This document shows, one piece after another, positions 16,745-25,432 of a DNA stretch of 64,000 bases; the first letter of the stretch is position 1; every line of letters starts with the position of its first letter. Under the pieces are notes generated by a model, which saw only the letters and a list, made by a program, of their open reading frames with translations, made no database searches and was not told where the DNA came from. The position numbers and the translations under genes were made by a program. Source of the stretch: Arthrobacter sp. ov407 (lineage in GTDB: Bacteria > Actinomycetota > Actinomycetes > Actinomycetales > Micrococcaceae); the NCBI RefSeq assembly GCF_900102895.1, contig NZ_FNGD01000016.1, forward strand, positions 32,927-96,926. The letters are read 5' to 3'.

Positions 16745-17173
16745 GTGTTTCTCGGCACACATTCGCCGCGTCTGGACGAAAAAGGTCGAATTATCCTCCC
16801 CGCGAAGTTCCGCGAGGAACTTGCGAGCGGGCTGGTTCTCACAAGGGGTCAGGAACGTTGCATCTATGTCTTCAGTGAGGCGGAATTCGGCCGGGTTCAC
16901 GAGCAGATGCGGGAGGCTCCAATTTCCTCCAAGCAGGCACGTGACTACATCCGTGTTTTCCTCTCTGGAGCCTCGGACGAGGTACCTGACAAGCAGGGGC
17001 GCGTGACGATTCCGCCGGCGCTCCGGGAGTACGCAGGTCTTGGCCGGGAACTCGCCGTCATTGGCGCAGGATCCCGCGCGGAGATCTGGGACGCCCAGGC
17101 TTGGAATGAGTACCTGGCTGAAAAGGAAACCGCCTTCTCAGAAACAGACGACGCTATCCCGGGGATTCTCTGA
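16745..17173 (+). CDS. mraZ: Transcriptional regulator MraZ
   Basis: This 142-residue protein has two SpoVT-AbrB-like halves (about residues 5-47 and 76-119). Each carries the DxKGR motif: RLDEKGRIILPAKFR and VPDKQGRVTIPPALR. MraZ heads the dcw cluster in most bacteria and represses it. The GTG start agrees with the family N-terminus MFLGTHSPRLDEKGR. Direct repeats in its promoter are the likely binding sites. The C-terminal 15 residues are acidic and not conserved. Confidence 0.96.
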   Translation: MFLGTHSPRLDEKGRIILPAKFREELASGLVLTRGQERCIYVFSEAEFGRVHEQMREAPISSKQARDYIRVFLSGASDEVPDKQGRVTIPPALREYAGLGRELAVIGAGSRAEIWDAQAWNEYLAEKETAFSETDDAIPGIL

Positions 17174-17189
17174 ACCCCCACTGATCCAC

Positions 17190-17320
17190 CAGCACACAAC
17201 GTTCCTTGATCGAGATCTCCAGCCGCCCATCCGGTTGTTGTCCTGGCTCACTTCCCCGGAGCCAGGCCGGCGCAGGGTAGGCGCGGATGGGGATCTGGAC
17301 CAAGGAACGTTGCGTAAGAG
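17190..17320 (+). ncRNA. Structured leader upstream of rsmH (mraW RNA motif candidate)
   Basis: A long imperfect stem is formed by 17197-17220 and 17291-17312; the outer 12 bp (17197-17208 with 17301-17312) are perfect. Pairing continues through CCATCCG (17227-17233) with CGGATGG (17284-17290). Inside is a perfect 8-bp hairpin (17242-17249 with 17259-17266). A conserved mraW RNA motif has been described upstream of mraW/rsmH in actinobacteria; position and shape fit, but I could not compare with its covariance model. It ends about 45 nt before the rsmH start. Confidence 0.65.
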
Positions 17321-17358
17321 CCGCAACCCGCAAATTCCCGCAACGAAAGGACGAAGGC

Positions 17359-18357
17359 ATGACCGATCCCGACCAGGCGAAGCCTACGTCCGAACGCCAT
17401 GTACCGGTCCTCAAGGACCGGTGCATCAATTTGTTGGCCCCGGGCTTCGAGGCTGCCCGGAGCCGCGGCGAGACCCCCGTGGTGATCGACGCGACGCTCG
17501 GCATGGGCGGCCACTCCGAGGCCCTCCTCCAGCGCTTTCCCGACCTCCACCTGATCGGCATCGACCGCGACGAGGAAGCCCTGGCGCTGGCGGGGGCGCG
17601 GCTGGCACCCTTCGCGAGCCGGACCGATCTCGTGCACGCCGTCTACGACGAAATTCCGGACGTCCTCGCGGACCTGGGCTTCACCGAAGTTCACGGTGTG
17701 CTGATGGACCTTGGCGTCTCGTCCCTCCAGCTGGACGAGCGGGAGCGAGGCTTTGCCTACTCCTTCGACGCGCCCCTGGACATGCGGATGGACACCAGCC
17801 GCGGCCAGACTGCGGCCGACGTCGTCAACAATTACAGCGAAGAGGATCTCGTCCGGATCATCCGGAAATGGGGCGAAGAGAAGTTCGCCGGCCGCATCGC
17901 CAACAGGATCGTGGCCGCGCGCGCAGAAAAGCCCCTTACCACCACCGGCGAACTCGTCGAACAGATCCGGTCCGTGGTGCCCGCCGGCGCCGCCAAGACC
18001 GGCGGCCACCCCGCGAAGCGCACCTTCCAGGCACTCCGGATCGAGGTCAACGAGGAACTGGACGTCCTGGAGCGCGCCATCCCGGCAGCCATCGAGGCCA
18101 TCGCACTCGGTGGCCGCGTGGTGGTCATGTCCTACCACTCCCTGGAAGACAAGATCGTCAAGGGCTTCTTCCAGGCCGGATCGAAGTCCTCGGCGCCGCT
18201 CGGCTTCCCGGTCGAGCTCGAAGAGCACAAAGCCGAACTCAAAACCCTGACAAAGGGCACCGAGGTACCTACCGCCGCTGAAATCGCCGAAAACCCCCGC
18301 GCGGCGTCCGCCCGGCTGCGCGCCGTCGAACGCATCAAAGCCAGGAGAACCGCATGA
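17359..18357 (+). CDS. rsmH: 16S rRNA (cytosine1402-N4)-methyltransferase
   Basis: RsmH (MraW) uses S-adenosylmethionine to methylate C1402 of 16S rRNA. The SAM motif DATLGMGGH lies near residues 43-51. Family blocks LMDLGVSSLQLD, FSFDAPLDMRMD, RTFQALRIEVN and SYHSLED(R/K) follow in order. ATG 17359 (332 residues) is preferred over upstream in-frame codons because AAAGGACGAAG precedes it and the upstream residues overlap the structured leader. The stop overlaps the start of ftsL (ATGA). Confidence 0.95.
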   Translation: MTDPDQAKPTSERHVPVLKDRCINLLAPGFEAARSRGETPVVIDATLGMGGHSEALLQRFPDLHLIGIDRDEEALALAGARLAPFASRTDLVHAVYDEIPDVLADLGFTEVHGVLMDLGVSSLQLDERERGFAYSFDAPLDMRMDTSRGQTAADVVNNYSEEDLVRIIRKWGEEKFAGRIANRIVAARAEKPLTTTGELVEQIRSVVPAGAAKTGGHPAKRTFQALRIEVNEELDVLERAIPAAIEAIALGGRVVVMSYHSLEDKIVKGFFQAGSKSSAPLGFPVELEEHKAELKTLTKGTEVPTAAEIAENPRAASARLRAVERIKARRTA

Positions 18358-19031
18358 GCACCGCCGCCGTCAACAGCTACCCCGTTGCCCAGGGCGCTAC
18401 TGCACGTGCCCTGCCCGGCCGCCACCCCGGCACTGAAAAGACCCGGAAGGCACGCACTCCGCTGTCGTTGGTCCGCTCCGTGCCCCGCAAACGCCGCGCG
18501 CCCTTCGTGGTCCTCTGCTTCGGCCTCCTGGCGATTGCCCTCATGGCCGTGCTGGTCCTGAACATTTCCGTCTCCTCCGCCCAGTACCAGCTGGTCGAGC
18601 TCCGCAGTCAACAGACCACCCTGACCAAGCAGAACCAAGACCTCACCCAGCAAGTCCAGAACTTCGACGCCCCGCAGAACCTCGCGGCCAAGGCGACGGA
18701 ACTGGGCATGGTGGCTTCCCTCGCCAAGGGCCAGATCGACCTCTCCACCCTTAGCGTCACCGGCAAGGCCAAACCGGCCGTCAAGGGCGATGCCCCGGGC
18801 GCCGTCATCGCCGCACCCGCCGTCGCCGGAGAGCTCAACGTTGTTCCTCCGGTGTCGGAGAATGAGCCGCTCGCCCAGCGAAAAGCGGCGGACACCGTGC
18901 CGGCGCCGGCAGCCGCAGAGCCCGCACCCGCACGCGCGGCGGCGCCTCCCGCCGCGGCGCCTCCCGCACCCGCCGTGGAGCTCCACGGCGGATCGGTTCC
19001 CGCCCCCGCACAGAAGACACCCGGGCAGTAA
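18354..19031 (+). CDS. ftsL: Cell division protein FtsL-like
   Basis: Position between rsmH and ftsI and the topology identify this as the actinobacterial FtsL-type septal protein. It has a basic cytoplasmic N-terminus, one transmembrane helix at about residues 49-75 and a short coiled coil at about 76-105 (QYQLVELRSQQTTLTKQNQDL). The conserved block NLAAKATELGM follows, then a long Ala/Pro-rich extracellular tail. At 225 residues it is longer than E. coli FtsL because of that tail. It should form a complex with FtsB/DivIC and FtsQ to activate FtsW-FtsI. The start codon overlaps the rsmH stop. Confidence 0.85.
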   Translation: MSTAAVNSYPVAQGATARALPGRHPGTEKTRKARTPLSLVRSVPRKRRAPFVVLCFGLLAIALMAVLVLNISVSSAQYQLVELRSQQTTLTKQNQDLTQQVQNFDAPQNLAAKATELGMVASLAKGQIDLSTLSVTGKAKPAVKGDAPGAVIAAPAVAGELNVVPPVSENEPLAQRKAADTVPAPAAAEPAPARAAAPPAAAPPAPAVELHGGSVPAPAQKTPGQ

Positions 19032-19072
19032 CGTTCACTGACCACCAGCAAGGCAAGCAGCAAGGACTCACC

Positions 19073-20875
19073 GTGGCGAAGAACTCCGGCAAGGCAAGCA
19101 AGGCGAAAGCCCCAAACGCCACCCGGCGGCTCCGCTGGGGGCTCGGCATCATGCTGGCGCTCCTGCTGGTGGTCGGCAGCAAGCTGTTCATGGTCCAGGG
19201 CCTGGACATCGGGGGCATGGCGGAGGCCGCCCTCAACAACCGGCTCACGCCTACAGTGCTGCCTGCCGAGCGGGGCAGTATTCTCGATTCCTCCGGCACG
19301 GTCCTCGCCAGCAGTGTCATCCGCTACAACGTCGTGGTGGACCAGACCGTCAACACGAAGACGGAATCCTTCCGCCGGTTCGAAACCATCAACGGCAAGG
19401 AAGAGCTCGTCAAGGTCACCCGGGACCAGGGCATCTCCGAGCTGGCCGGCGTGCTCGGCATGGACCGTGGCGCCCTGCGCGACGCCCTGACCGGACTGCA
19501 GCGGTACTACATCGTGGCCAAGGACTTGAAGCCGGACGTCGAGGACCGGGTCTCCAAGCTGCAGATTCCGGGCATTGTCACCGAAGGCACCAGCAAGCGC
19601 GTCTACCCCAACGGCTCGGTGGCCGGCGGGATTGTCGGGTTCCTGCATGACGGCACCACGGGGCAGGCAGGTCTCGAACAGACCCAGAACGACATCCTCA
19701 GGGGGACACCGGGAAGGCGCGTGTTCGAAATCGGCGCCGACGGACTGCGCATCCCTGTGGGCGTGGACGAGCTGACGCCGGCGATCAACGGCAAGGACAT
19801 CAAGCTCACACTGAACTCGGACCTGCAGTACTTCTCCCAGCAGGCGATCCAAAGCCAAAAGGACAAGCTCAGCGCCGAATGGGGCGTGATCGTAGTCTCC
19901 GATGTCAAGACCGGCAACATCATCGCTATGGCCGACACCGACGCCCCGGATCCCAACGATCCCGGCAAGGTCGCCGCCGAGAACCGCGGTGTCCGGGCCG
20001 TCACCGCTTCCTACGAGCCCGGGTCGGTGGAGAAAATGATCACCGCCGCCGCCGCGATCCAAGAAGGCAAATCCAGCCCGATGGACACCTTCACCATTCC
20101 GCCGACCTACACCGTGGACGGGCAGACCTTCAGCGACGCGTTCGAACACGGCACCGAGCGCCGGACGCTGGCCGGAATCGTCGGTTATTCCATGAACACC
20201 GGCACGGTCATGGTGGGTCAACGCCTGAGCAAGGACCAGCGCTATGCCTGGCTGCGGAAGTTCGGGATCGGTGAGGCCCCCGACATCGGGCTCCCGGCCG
20301 AATCCAAGGGCATCCTGACCCCGGCCGACCAGTGGGATGGCCGCCAGCAGTACACCGTCCTCTTCGGCCAGGGCGTCGCCCAATCCACCCTTCAGACAGT
20401 CCGGGCCTACCAGAGCATCGCCAACGACGGCGTCATGCTCCAGCCGCGGCTGATCGACAGCTACATCAACCCGGACGGAACCGAGGAAAAAGTCCCGGCC
20501 AAGGACCCGCAGCAAATCGTTTCCAAGGAGACCGCCAAGCAGGTCCGCGACATCCTTGAGAGCGCCGTGACCGAGGGCGAGATCAAGGAGGCCGCGATCG
20601 ACGGGTACCGGGTGGGCGCCAAGACAGGAACGTCCGAATCCCCGTGCGACGACGGCAAATCCGGTTTCTGCGGCTACACCGCCTCGATCATCGGAATGGC
20701 GCCCATGGACAATCCGCGGTTTATTGTTGAGGTGGTCCTGCAACGGCCCAAGGGAAGCATCTTCGGAATCACCAACGGACCGGTGTTCCGTTCAGTGATG
20801 AGCCAGACGCTGCGCACATTCAACGTCCAGCCCTCCACCGGCGAACCCTCGCGGCTGCCGCAGTACGCCAAGTAA
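19073..20875 (+). CDS. ftsI: Septal peptidoglycan transpeptidase (class B penicillin-binding protein)
   Basis: This 600-residue protein crosslinks septal peptidoglycan as partner of FtsW. It has one N-terminal transmembrane helix (about 17-36) and a dimerisation domain, then the transpeptidase motifs SxxK at Ser318-Lys321 (SVEK), SxN at 373-375 (SMN) and KTG at 517-519. The SxxK lysine is present although the motif reads SVEK rather than the usual STFK/STMK. No PASTA domain is attached. The GTG start agrees with MAKNSGKASK. A gap with four direct repeats separates it from murE. Confidence 0.95.
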   Translation: MAKNSGKASKAKAPNATRRLRWGLGIMLALLLVVGSKLFMVQGLDIGGMAEAALNNRLTPTVLPAERGSILDSSGTVLASSVIRYNVVVDQTVNTKTESFRRFETINGKEELVKVTRDQGISELAGVLGMDRGALRDALTGLQRYYIVAKDLKPDVEDRVSKLQIPGIVTEGTSKRVYPNGSVAGGIVGFLHDGTTGQAGLEQTQNDILRGTPGRRVFEIGADGLRIPVGVDELTPAINGKDIKLTLNSDLQYFSQQAIQSQKDKLSAEWGVIVVSDVKTGNIIAMADTDAPDPNDPGKVAAENRGVRAVTASYEPGSVEKMITAAAAIQEGKSSPMDTFTIPPTYTVDGQTFSDAFEHGTERRTLAGIVGYSMNTGTVMVGQRLSKDQRYAWLRKFGIGEAPDIGLPAESKGILTPADQWDGRQQYTVLFGQGVAQSTLQTVRAYQSIANDGVMLQPRLIDSYINPDGTEEKVPAKDPQQIVSKETAKQVRDILESAVTEGEIKEAAIDGYRVGAKTGTSESPCDDGKSGFCGYTASIIGMAPMDNPRFIVEVVLQRPKGSIFGITNGPVFRSVMSQTLRTFNVQPSTGEPSRLPQYAK

Positions 20876-20969
20876 CGCCTGTTCCACCGGCACCCGGAAA
20901 TCACCAGCCGGGGCCCCTCCCAGTGCCTGCGTGCCGGAGCATGTCTTCGCGCGAAGGTTCCGGTCCATC

Positions 20970-21027
20970 AGTGCCCGATTTCTTTCAGTGCCCGATTCAT
21001 TCAGTGCCCGATACTTTAGTGCCCGAT
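20970..21027. repeat. Four direct repeats AGTGCCCGAT between ftsI and murE
   Basis: Exact 10-bp copies begin at 20970, 20987, 21003 and 21018, with spacings shrinking 17, 16, 15 bp. Spacers are A/T-rich. They lie 27-84 bp upstream of the murE TTG start. They could be slippage-derived or binding sites; no known regulator motif is recognised. Confidence 0.8.
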
Positions 21028-21053
21028 CCACTAGCACCACAACGGAGATCCAC

Positions 21054-22739
21054 TTGTCAGAGCTCACCGACCCCGATGCTTCCGCGCCGTCCGGCCATGA
21101 CTCCACCCCGGGCTTCCGGCCCACTGCGGTTGCCGCAGTGCCGCTGGCAGCCATCGGTGCGGCGATCGGCGTCGCCGTTCCCGGGGCATCCAGCGCCGTC
21201 CCGGTCACCGGGATCTCCCTGAATTCCCGGTCGGTCCGCCCGGGAGACCTCTATGTGGCCCTGCCGGGCGCCACACGGCACGGGGCCGACTTCGTGGCCC
21301 AGGCCGTCGACGCCGGCGCCGTGGCGGTCCTGACAGACGACGCCGGAGCGCGGCTGCTGGCACTGGCCAATGACATCCCCGTCCCGGTGCTGCTGGCCGA
21401 CGAGCCGCGCAGCGTGGTCGGCCGGCTGTCAGCCCTCATTTACCAGAGCCGGCCCGACGGCGCCGGGGCGCCGGCCCTCTTCGGCGTGACGGGCACCAAC
21501 GGCAAGACCACCACCACCTACTTCATCAATGCGCTCTTGCGGGCGCTGGGCAAACGGACCGGGCTGATCGGGACCATTGAGATCCTGGCCGGCGGCGAGC
21601 CGATCCCGAGCCTGCTGACCACCCCGGAATCCACGGATGTGCACGCCCTGCTGGCGCTCATGCGCGAACGCGGGCTCGATGCCGCCTCCATGGAGGTTTC
21701 CTCGCACGCCGTGTCCTTTCACCGCGTGGACGCCGTGGTGTTCGACGTCGCGGGGTTCACGAACCTCACCCAGGACCACCTGGACCTGCACGGGACCATG
21801 GAAGAGTACTTCCAGACCAAAGCCCGGCTGTTCACGCCGGAACGCGCCCGTGCCGCGGTGGTGACAATCGATGATGCCTGGGGCCTGAAGCTCGCGGCCG
21901 CCGCCGAAATCCCGGTGACGACCCTGGCCACGGCCGGGACCACCGGCAGGGGAGAGGCTGACGCCGACGGGACCGCGGCCGGGACCGCCGTCGCGACCGC
22001 GGACTGGACGGTGGCCCGGACCGCTCCGCGGGGCCTCGGCTCCGACTTCGTACTCCGGCACCGCGACGGCGCCGAGCTGCGCGTCCACACCGGCCTGCCG
22101 GGAGGCTTCAACGTCGCCAACGCCGCGCTGGCCACGGTGATGGTGCTCGCCAGTGGCCACGAGCCTGCCGCCGTGCAGGCTGCCCTGCACGCCGCAGACC
22201 CCTTCACCGTCGCCGTGCCCGGCCGGATGCAGCTCGTGTCCACGGCCCCTGCGGCCGTCGTGGACTTCGCGCACAACCCCGACGCCCTGGAACGTGCCCT
22301 CGAAGCCGTCCGGTCCCCGGAGCCCGGATCCAAGGTGATCATCGTTTTCGGCGCCACCGGACAGCGCGATCAGGGCAAGCGGCCCGCCATGGGTGCCATC
22401 GCGGCCCGCCTGGCGGACACCGTGATTGTCAGCGACGACGATCCCCACGACGAGGACGCGGCGGCCATCCGCGCGGACGTCCTTGCCGGGGCCCTGGCGG
22501 CCAAGGACGACGAAGGCCTGGACTGCACGGTACTGGAGGTTTTCCCGCGCGACGCCGCCATCCTGAAGGCCGTAGAGCTCGCCGGGCCCGGGGACACCAT
22601 CCTCGTGGCCGGGCGCGGGCACGAGGTGTGGCAGGAAGTCAAGGGAGTCAACCTGGCACTGGATGACCGGGTGGAGCTGCGGAACGCCTTGACAGCACGG
22701 GGATTCACCGTTCTCGAAGACCACCGGATAGAGTCCTAA
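21054..22739 (+). CDS. murE: UDP-MurNAc-dipeptide ligase MurE, L-lysine type suggested
   Basis: MurE adds the third residue to UDP-MurNAc-L-Ala-D-Glu using ATP. The P-loop GTNGKTTTT starts at residue 147; the carbamylated-lysine and ADP regions are present. In diaminopimelate-adding enzymes the substrate motif is DNPR; here the equivalent residues 462-465 read DDPH, lacking the arginine, which fits the lysine-containing wall of Arthrobacter-type bacteria. TTG 21054 is preferred over ATG 20931, because CGGAGA precedes it and the longer version would translate the intergenic repeats. A low-complexity Ala/Thr/Asp insertion lies at about residues 300-325. Confidence 0.93.
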   Translation: MSELTDPDASAPSGHDSTPGFRPTAVAAVPLAAIGAAIGVAVPGASSAVPVTGISLNSRSVRPGDLYVALPGATRHGADFVAQAVDAGAVAVLTDDAGARLLALANDIPVPVLLADEPRSVVGRLSALIYQSRPDGAGAPALFGVTGTNGKTTTTYFINALLRALGKRTGLIGTIEILAGGEPIPSLLTTPESTDVHALLALMRERGLDAASMEVSSHAVSFHRVDAVVFDVAGFTNLTQDHLDLHGTMEEYFQTKARLFTPERARAAVVTIDDAWGLKLAAAAEIPVTTLATAGTTGRGEADADGTAAGTAVATADWTVARTAPRGLGSDFVLRHRDGAELRVHTGLPGGFNVANAALATVMVLASGHEPAAVQAALHAADPFTVAVPGRMQLVSTAPAAVVDFAHNPDALERALEAVRSPEPGSKVIIVFGATGQRDQGKRPAMGAIAARLADTVIVSDDDPHDEDAAAIRADVLAGALAAKDDEGLDCTVLEVFPRDAAILKAVELAGPGDTILVAGRGHEVWQEVKGVNLALDDRVELRNALTARGFTVLEDHRIES

Positions 22740-22745
22740 ACCGAG

Positions 22746-24326
22746 ATGATTGCACTTACAGCGGCGGAAATCGCCGACATAACCAACGGCCGGCTCGCCG
22801 CGGAACCCGGAATTACCCCGGCATCCGTGGTGACCGACTCCCGCGAGGCCACGGCGGGTTCCCTCTATGTGGCCAAACCGGGGGAGAACGCCGACGGACA
22901 CGACTTCGTGGGCGCCGCCTTTGACCGGGGCGCCGTCCTGGCACTCGTAGAGCGCGAGGTCGCCGACGCCGTCGGAACGAACTATCCCGCTGTCGTCGTT
23001 GAGGACGCTGTCCTTGCCATGGGCGCACTGGCCGCTGAATCCGTCCGCCGGATCCGGGCCAGCCGCGCAGCTGCCGGCGCCGCCTTCACCGTGATCGGCA
23101 TCACCGGTTCCGCCGGCAAGACCACCACGAAGGACCTGCTCGCCGGAATCTTCGCGGCCGCCGACACCGACGGCGCCACCGTAGCGCCCCAGGGGTCCTA
23201 CAACGGCGAGATCGGCGTCCCGCTCACCGTTTTCAAAGCCGATTTCGATACCCGCTACCTCGTCATCGAGATGGGCGCCACGGGCATCGGCCACATCCAA
23301 TACCTCGCGGACATGGTCCGGCCGGAGATCGGCGTCGTCCTCGGCGTCGGCTCCGCCCATGCTGGGGAATTCGGCGGCGTCGACAACATCGCAGTCGCCA
23401 AGGGCGAACTCGTCGAGGCGCTCCCTGAAGGGGGCACCGCCGTGCTGAACCTGGACGACTCCCGTGTGGCCGCGATGGCTGCCCGGACCCGGGCCCGGGT
23501 GCTCGGCTACACCGCCCGCCCGGCCAACACAGGCCAGGCGGACGTGGCCCAGGCCGATGTGGTTAGGGCCGAGGGCGTGGAACTGAACGCCGAAGGCCAT
23601 CCGGAATTTGAGCTTTTCCTGCCCGGCGACGGGAGCCAACAGGGGACCCCCCCGAACGGGAATGCACTGCACGGGACAACCCAGTACCACGTCGCCGCCA
23701 AGCTGATCGGTGCCCATCACATGGCCAACCTCCTCGCGGCTGCGGCCGCGGCGCACGCGGCCGGCATCCCTGGCGCGCAGATCGCGGCCTCGCTCAGCGC
23801 GCAGGCCGCCGCCAGCCGCTGGCGGATGGAGCGCACGGAGCGTCCCGACGGCGTGACCGTCATCAACGATGCCTACAACGCCAACCCGGAGTCCATGCGG
23901 GCCGCACTGCGGACGCTGGCCGAGCTGGGCCGCGGCCGCCGCACCTGGGCGGTCCTGGGCGCCATGCTGGAACTTGGCCCGGATTCCATCCGCGAGCACA
24001 TGGCAGTCGGCACCCAGGTGGTGCGGCTCAACATCTCCCGCCTCGTCGTGGTGGGCCGGGAGGCGCGGTCGCTGTATGTCTCCGCCGTCAACGAGGGCTC
24101 CTGGGGCGATGAATGTGTGTTCGCCGAAACTGTGGACGAGGCCTACGAGCTTCTTCAAGCCGAGCTCCAGCCCGGCGACCTGGTCCTGTTCAAGTCATCG
24201 AACGGCATCGGGCTGCGCCACTTGGGGGATCGGATAGCATTACCCCCACATGCCACCAAAGACTCTCCCGAGCGACCTGCCGAGGGAACTGCCGCAACCG
24301 CCACCGAAGGGAGTGCACAGCTGTGA
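22746..24326 (+). CDS. murF: UDP-MurNAc-tripeptide--D-Ala-D-Ala ligase
   Basis: MurF completes the cytoplasmic pentapeptide precursor by ATP-dependent addition of D-Ala-D-Ala. The P-loop TGSAGKTTTKDLL, the block NNEIGVPLT-like as YNGEIGVPLT, and INDAYNANPESM are all typical. At 526 residues it is longer than E. coli MurF, because of an insertion of about 30 residues near 255-285 (ANTGQADVAQADV region) and an Ala/Thr-rich C-terminal tail. It starts 6 bp after murE, and its stop overlaps the GTG of mraY. Confidence 0.95.
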   Translation: MIALTAAEIADITNGRLAAEPGITPASVVTDSREATAGSLYVAKPGENADGHDFVGAAFDRGAVLALVEREVADAVGTNYPAVVVEDAVLAMGALAAESVRRIRASRAAAGAAFTVIGITGSAGKTTTKDLLAGIFAAADTDGATVAPQGSYNGEIGVPLTVFKADFDTRYLVIEMGATGIGHIQYLADMVRPEIGVVLGVGSAHAGEFGGVDNIAVAKGELVEALPEGGTAVLNLDDSRVAAMAARTRARVLGYTARPANTGQADVAQADVVRAEGVELNAEGHPEFELFLPGDGSQQGTPPNGNALHGTTQYHVAAKLIGAHHMANLLAAAAAAHAAGIPGAQIAASLSAQAAASRWRMERTERPDGVTVINDAYNANPESMRAALRTLAELGRGRRTWAVLGAMLELGPDSIREHMAVGTQVVRLNISRLVVVGREARSLYVSAVNEGSWGDECVFAETVDEAYELLQAELQPGDLVLFKSSNGIGLRHLGDRIALPPHATKDSPERPAEGTAATATEGSAQL

Positions 24327-25432
24327 TTGCACTGCTGATGGGCGCCGGAATGGCGCTCCTTCTCGCGTTTGTGGGCACCCCGCTGTTCATCCGGTTCCTG
24401 GTCCGCAAGGGCTACGGACAATTCATCCGGGACGACGGACCCACCTCACACCACACCAAGCGCGGCACGCCCACGATGGGTGGCACCGTTGTGGTGGTGG
24501 CGGTCCTCGTCAGCTACTTTCTCACCCACCTGTTCATGTGGATGATGAACCCGCATTCCCCGGGACCGAGCGCCTCCGGGCTGCTGCTGCTGTTCCTCAT
24601 GGTGGGCATGGGGCTGGTCGGGTTCCTGGACGACTTCATCAAGATCTCCAAGCAGCGCAGCCTGGGACTGAACGCCAAGGCCAAGCTGATCCTCCAGGCC
24701 GCCGTCGGCATTATCTTTGCCGTCCTGGCGCTGCGGTTCCCGAACTCCGCGGGACTGACGCCGGCGTCCACCCAGATCTCCCTGGTGCGCGACATCCCGT
24801 GGCTGAACCTGGCCTTTGCCGGCACCGTGCTCGGTGCCATCCTGTTCGTGCTGTGGTCCAATCTGATCGTCACCGCCGCGACCAACGGCGTGAACCTCAC
24901 CGACGGCCTCGACGGCCTGGCCGCCGGCGCTTCGGTCATGGTGTTCGGGGCTTACACGCTCATGGGCATCTGGCAAAGCAACCAGGCGTGCGGGTCTCCG
25001 CGGCAGGCCGGCGGCGGCTGCTATTCGGTCCGCGACCCCCTGGACCTCGCCTTGTTGGCCGCCATCCTGAGCGCGGCGATGGTCGGGTTCCTCTGGTGGA
25101 ACACCTCGCCCGCGAAGATCTTCATGGGCGACACCGGTTCCCTCGCGATCGGCGGTGCCGTCGCAGCATTCGCCATCCTGTCCCGCACCGAACTGCTGCT
25201 GGCCTTTATCGGCGGCCTCTTCGTCCTCATCACTCTCTCGGTCATCATCCAGGTGGGCTACTTCAAACTCACCAAGGGCAAACGGTTCTTCAAGATGGCG
25301 CCGCTGCAGCACCACTTCGAACTCAAGGGCTGGGCCGAGGTGACGGTGGTGGTCCGCTTCTGGATCCTGTGCGGACTATTCGTCGCCGCGGGCCTGGGCA
25401 TCTTCTACGCCGAATGGGTGGTGCTCCTGTGA
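24323..25432 (+). CDS. mraY: Phospho-N-acetylmuramoyl-pentapeptide transferase
   Basis: MraY attaches the UDP-linked precursor to undecaprenyl phosphate in the membrane, giving lipid I. The 369-residue protein has about ten transmembrane helices. Signature blocks are present: THHTKRGTPTMGG-like as SHHTKRGTPTMGG, the catalytic region FLDDFIK, NLTDGLDGLA, FMGDTGSLAIGG and PLQHHFELKGW. GTG 24323 overlaps the murF stop by 4 bp; longer readings run into murF and are not family-like. The GTG/TGA overlap is repeated at its own 3' end with murD. Confidence 0.96.
   Translation: MIALLMGAGMALLLAFVGTPLFIRFLVRKGYGQFIRDDGPTSHHTKRGTPTMGGTVVVVAVLVSYFLTHLFMWMMNPHSPGPSASGLLLLFLMVGMGLVGFLDDFIKISKQRSLGLNAKAKLILQAAVGIIFAVLALRFPNSAGLTPASTQISLVRDIPWLNLAFAGTVLGAILFVLWSNLIVTAATNGVNLTDGLDGLAAGASVMVFGAYTLMGIWQSNQACGSPRQAGGGCYSVRDPLDLALLAAILSAAMVGFLWWNTSPAKIFMGDTGSLAIGGAVAAFAILSRTELLLAFIGGLFVLITLSVIIQVGYFKLTKGKRFFKMAPLQHHFELKGWAEVTVVVRFWILCGLFVAAGLGIFYAEWVVLL

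Noticed and set aside
20970..21027. CRISPR array
   Set aside because: Units are 10 bp with 5-7 bp spacers, far too short for repeats and spacers, and no cas genes are near.
21429..24158. Long antisense open frame opposite murE/murF
   Set aside because: Same GC effect. Both plus-strand Mur ligases are intact.
24250..25428. 393-codon in-frame extension upstream of murD
   Set aside because: It reads through mraY in another frame and is Arg/Pro/His-rich. The GTG at 25429, overlapping the mraY stop, is the natural start.
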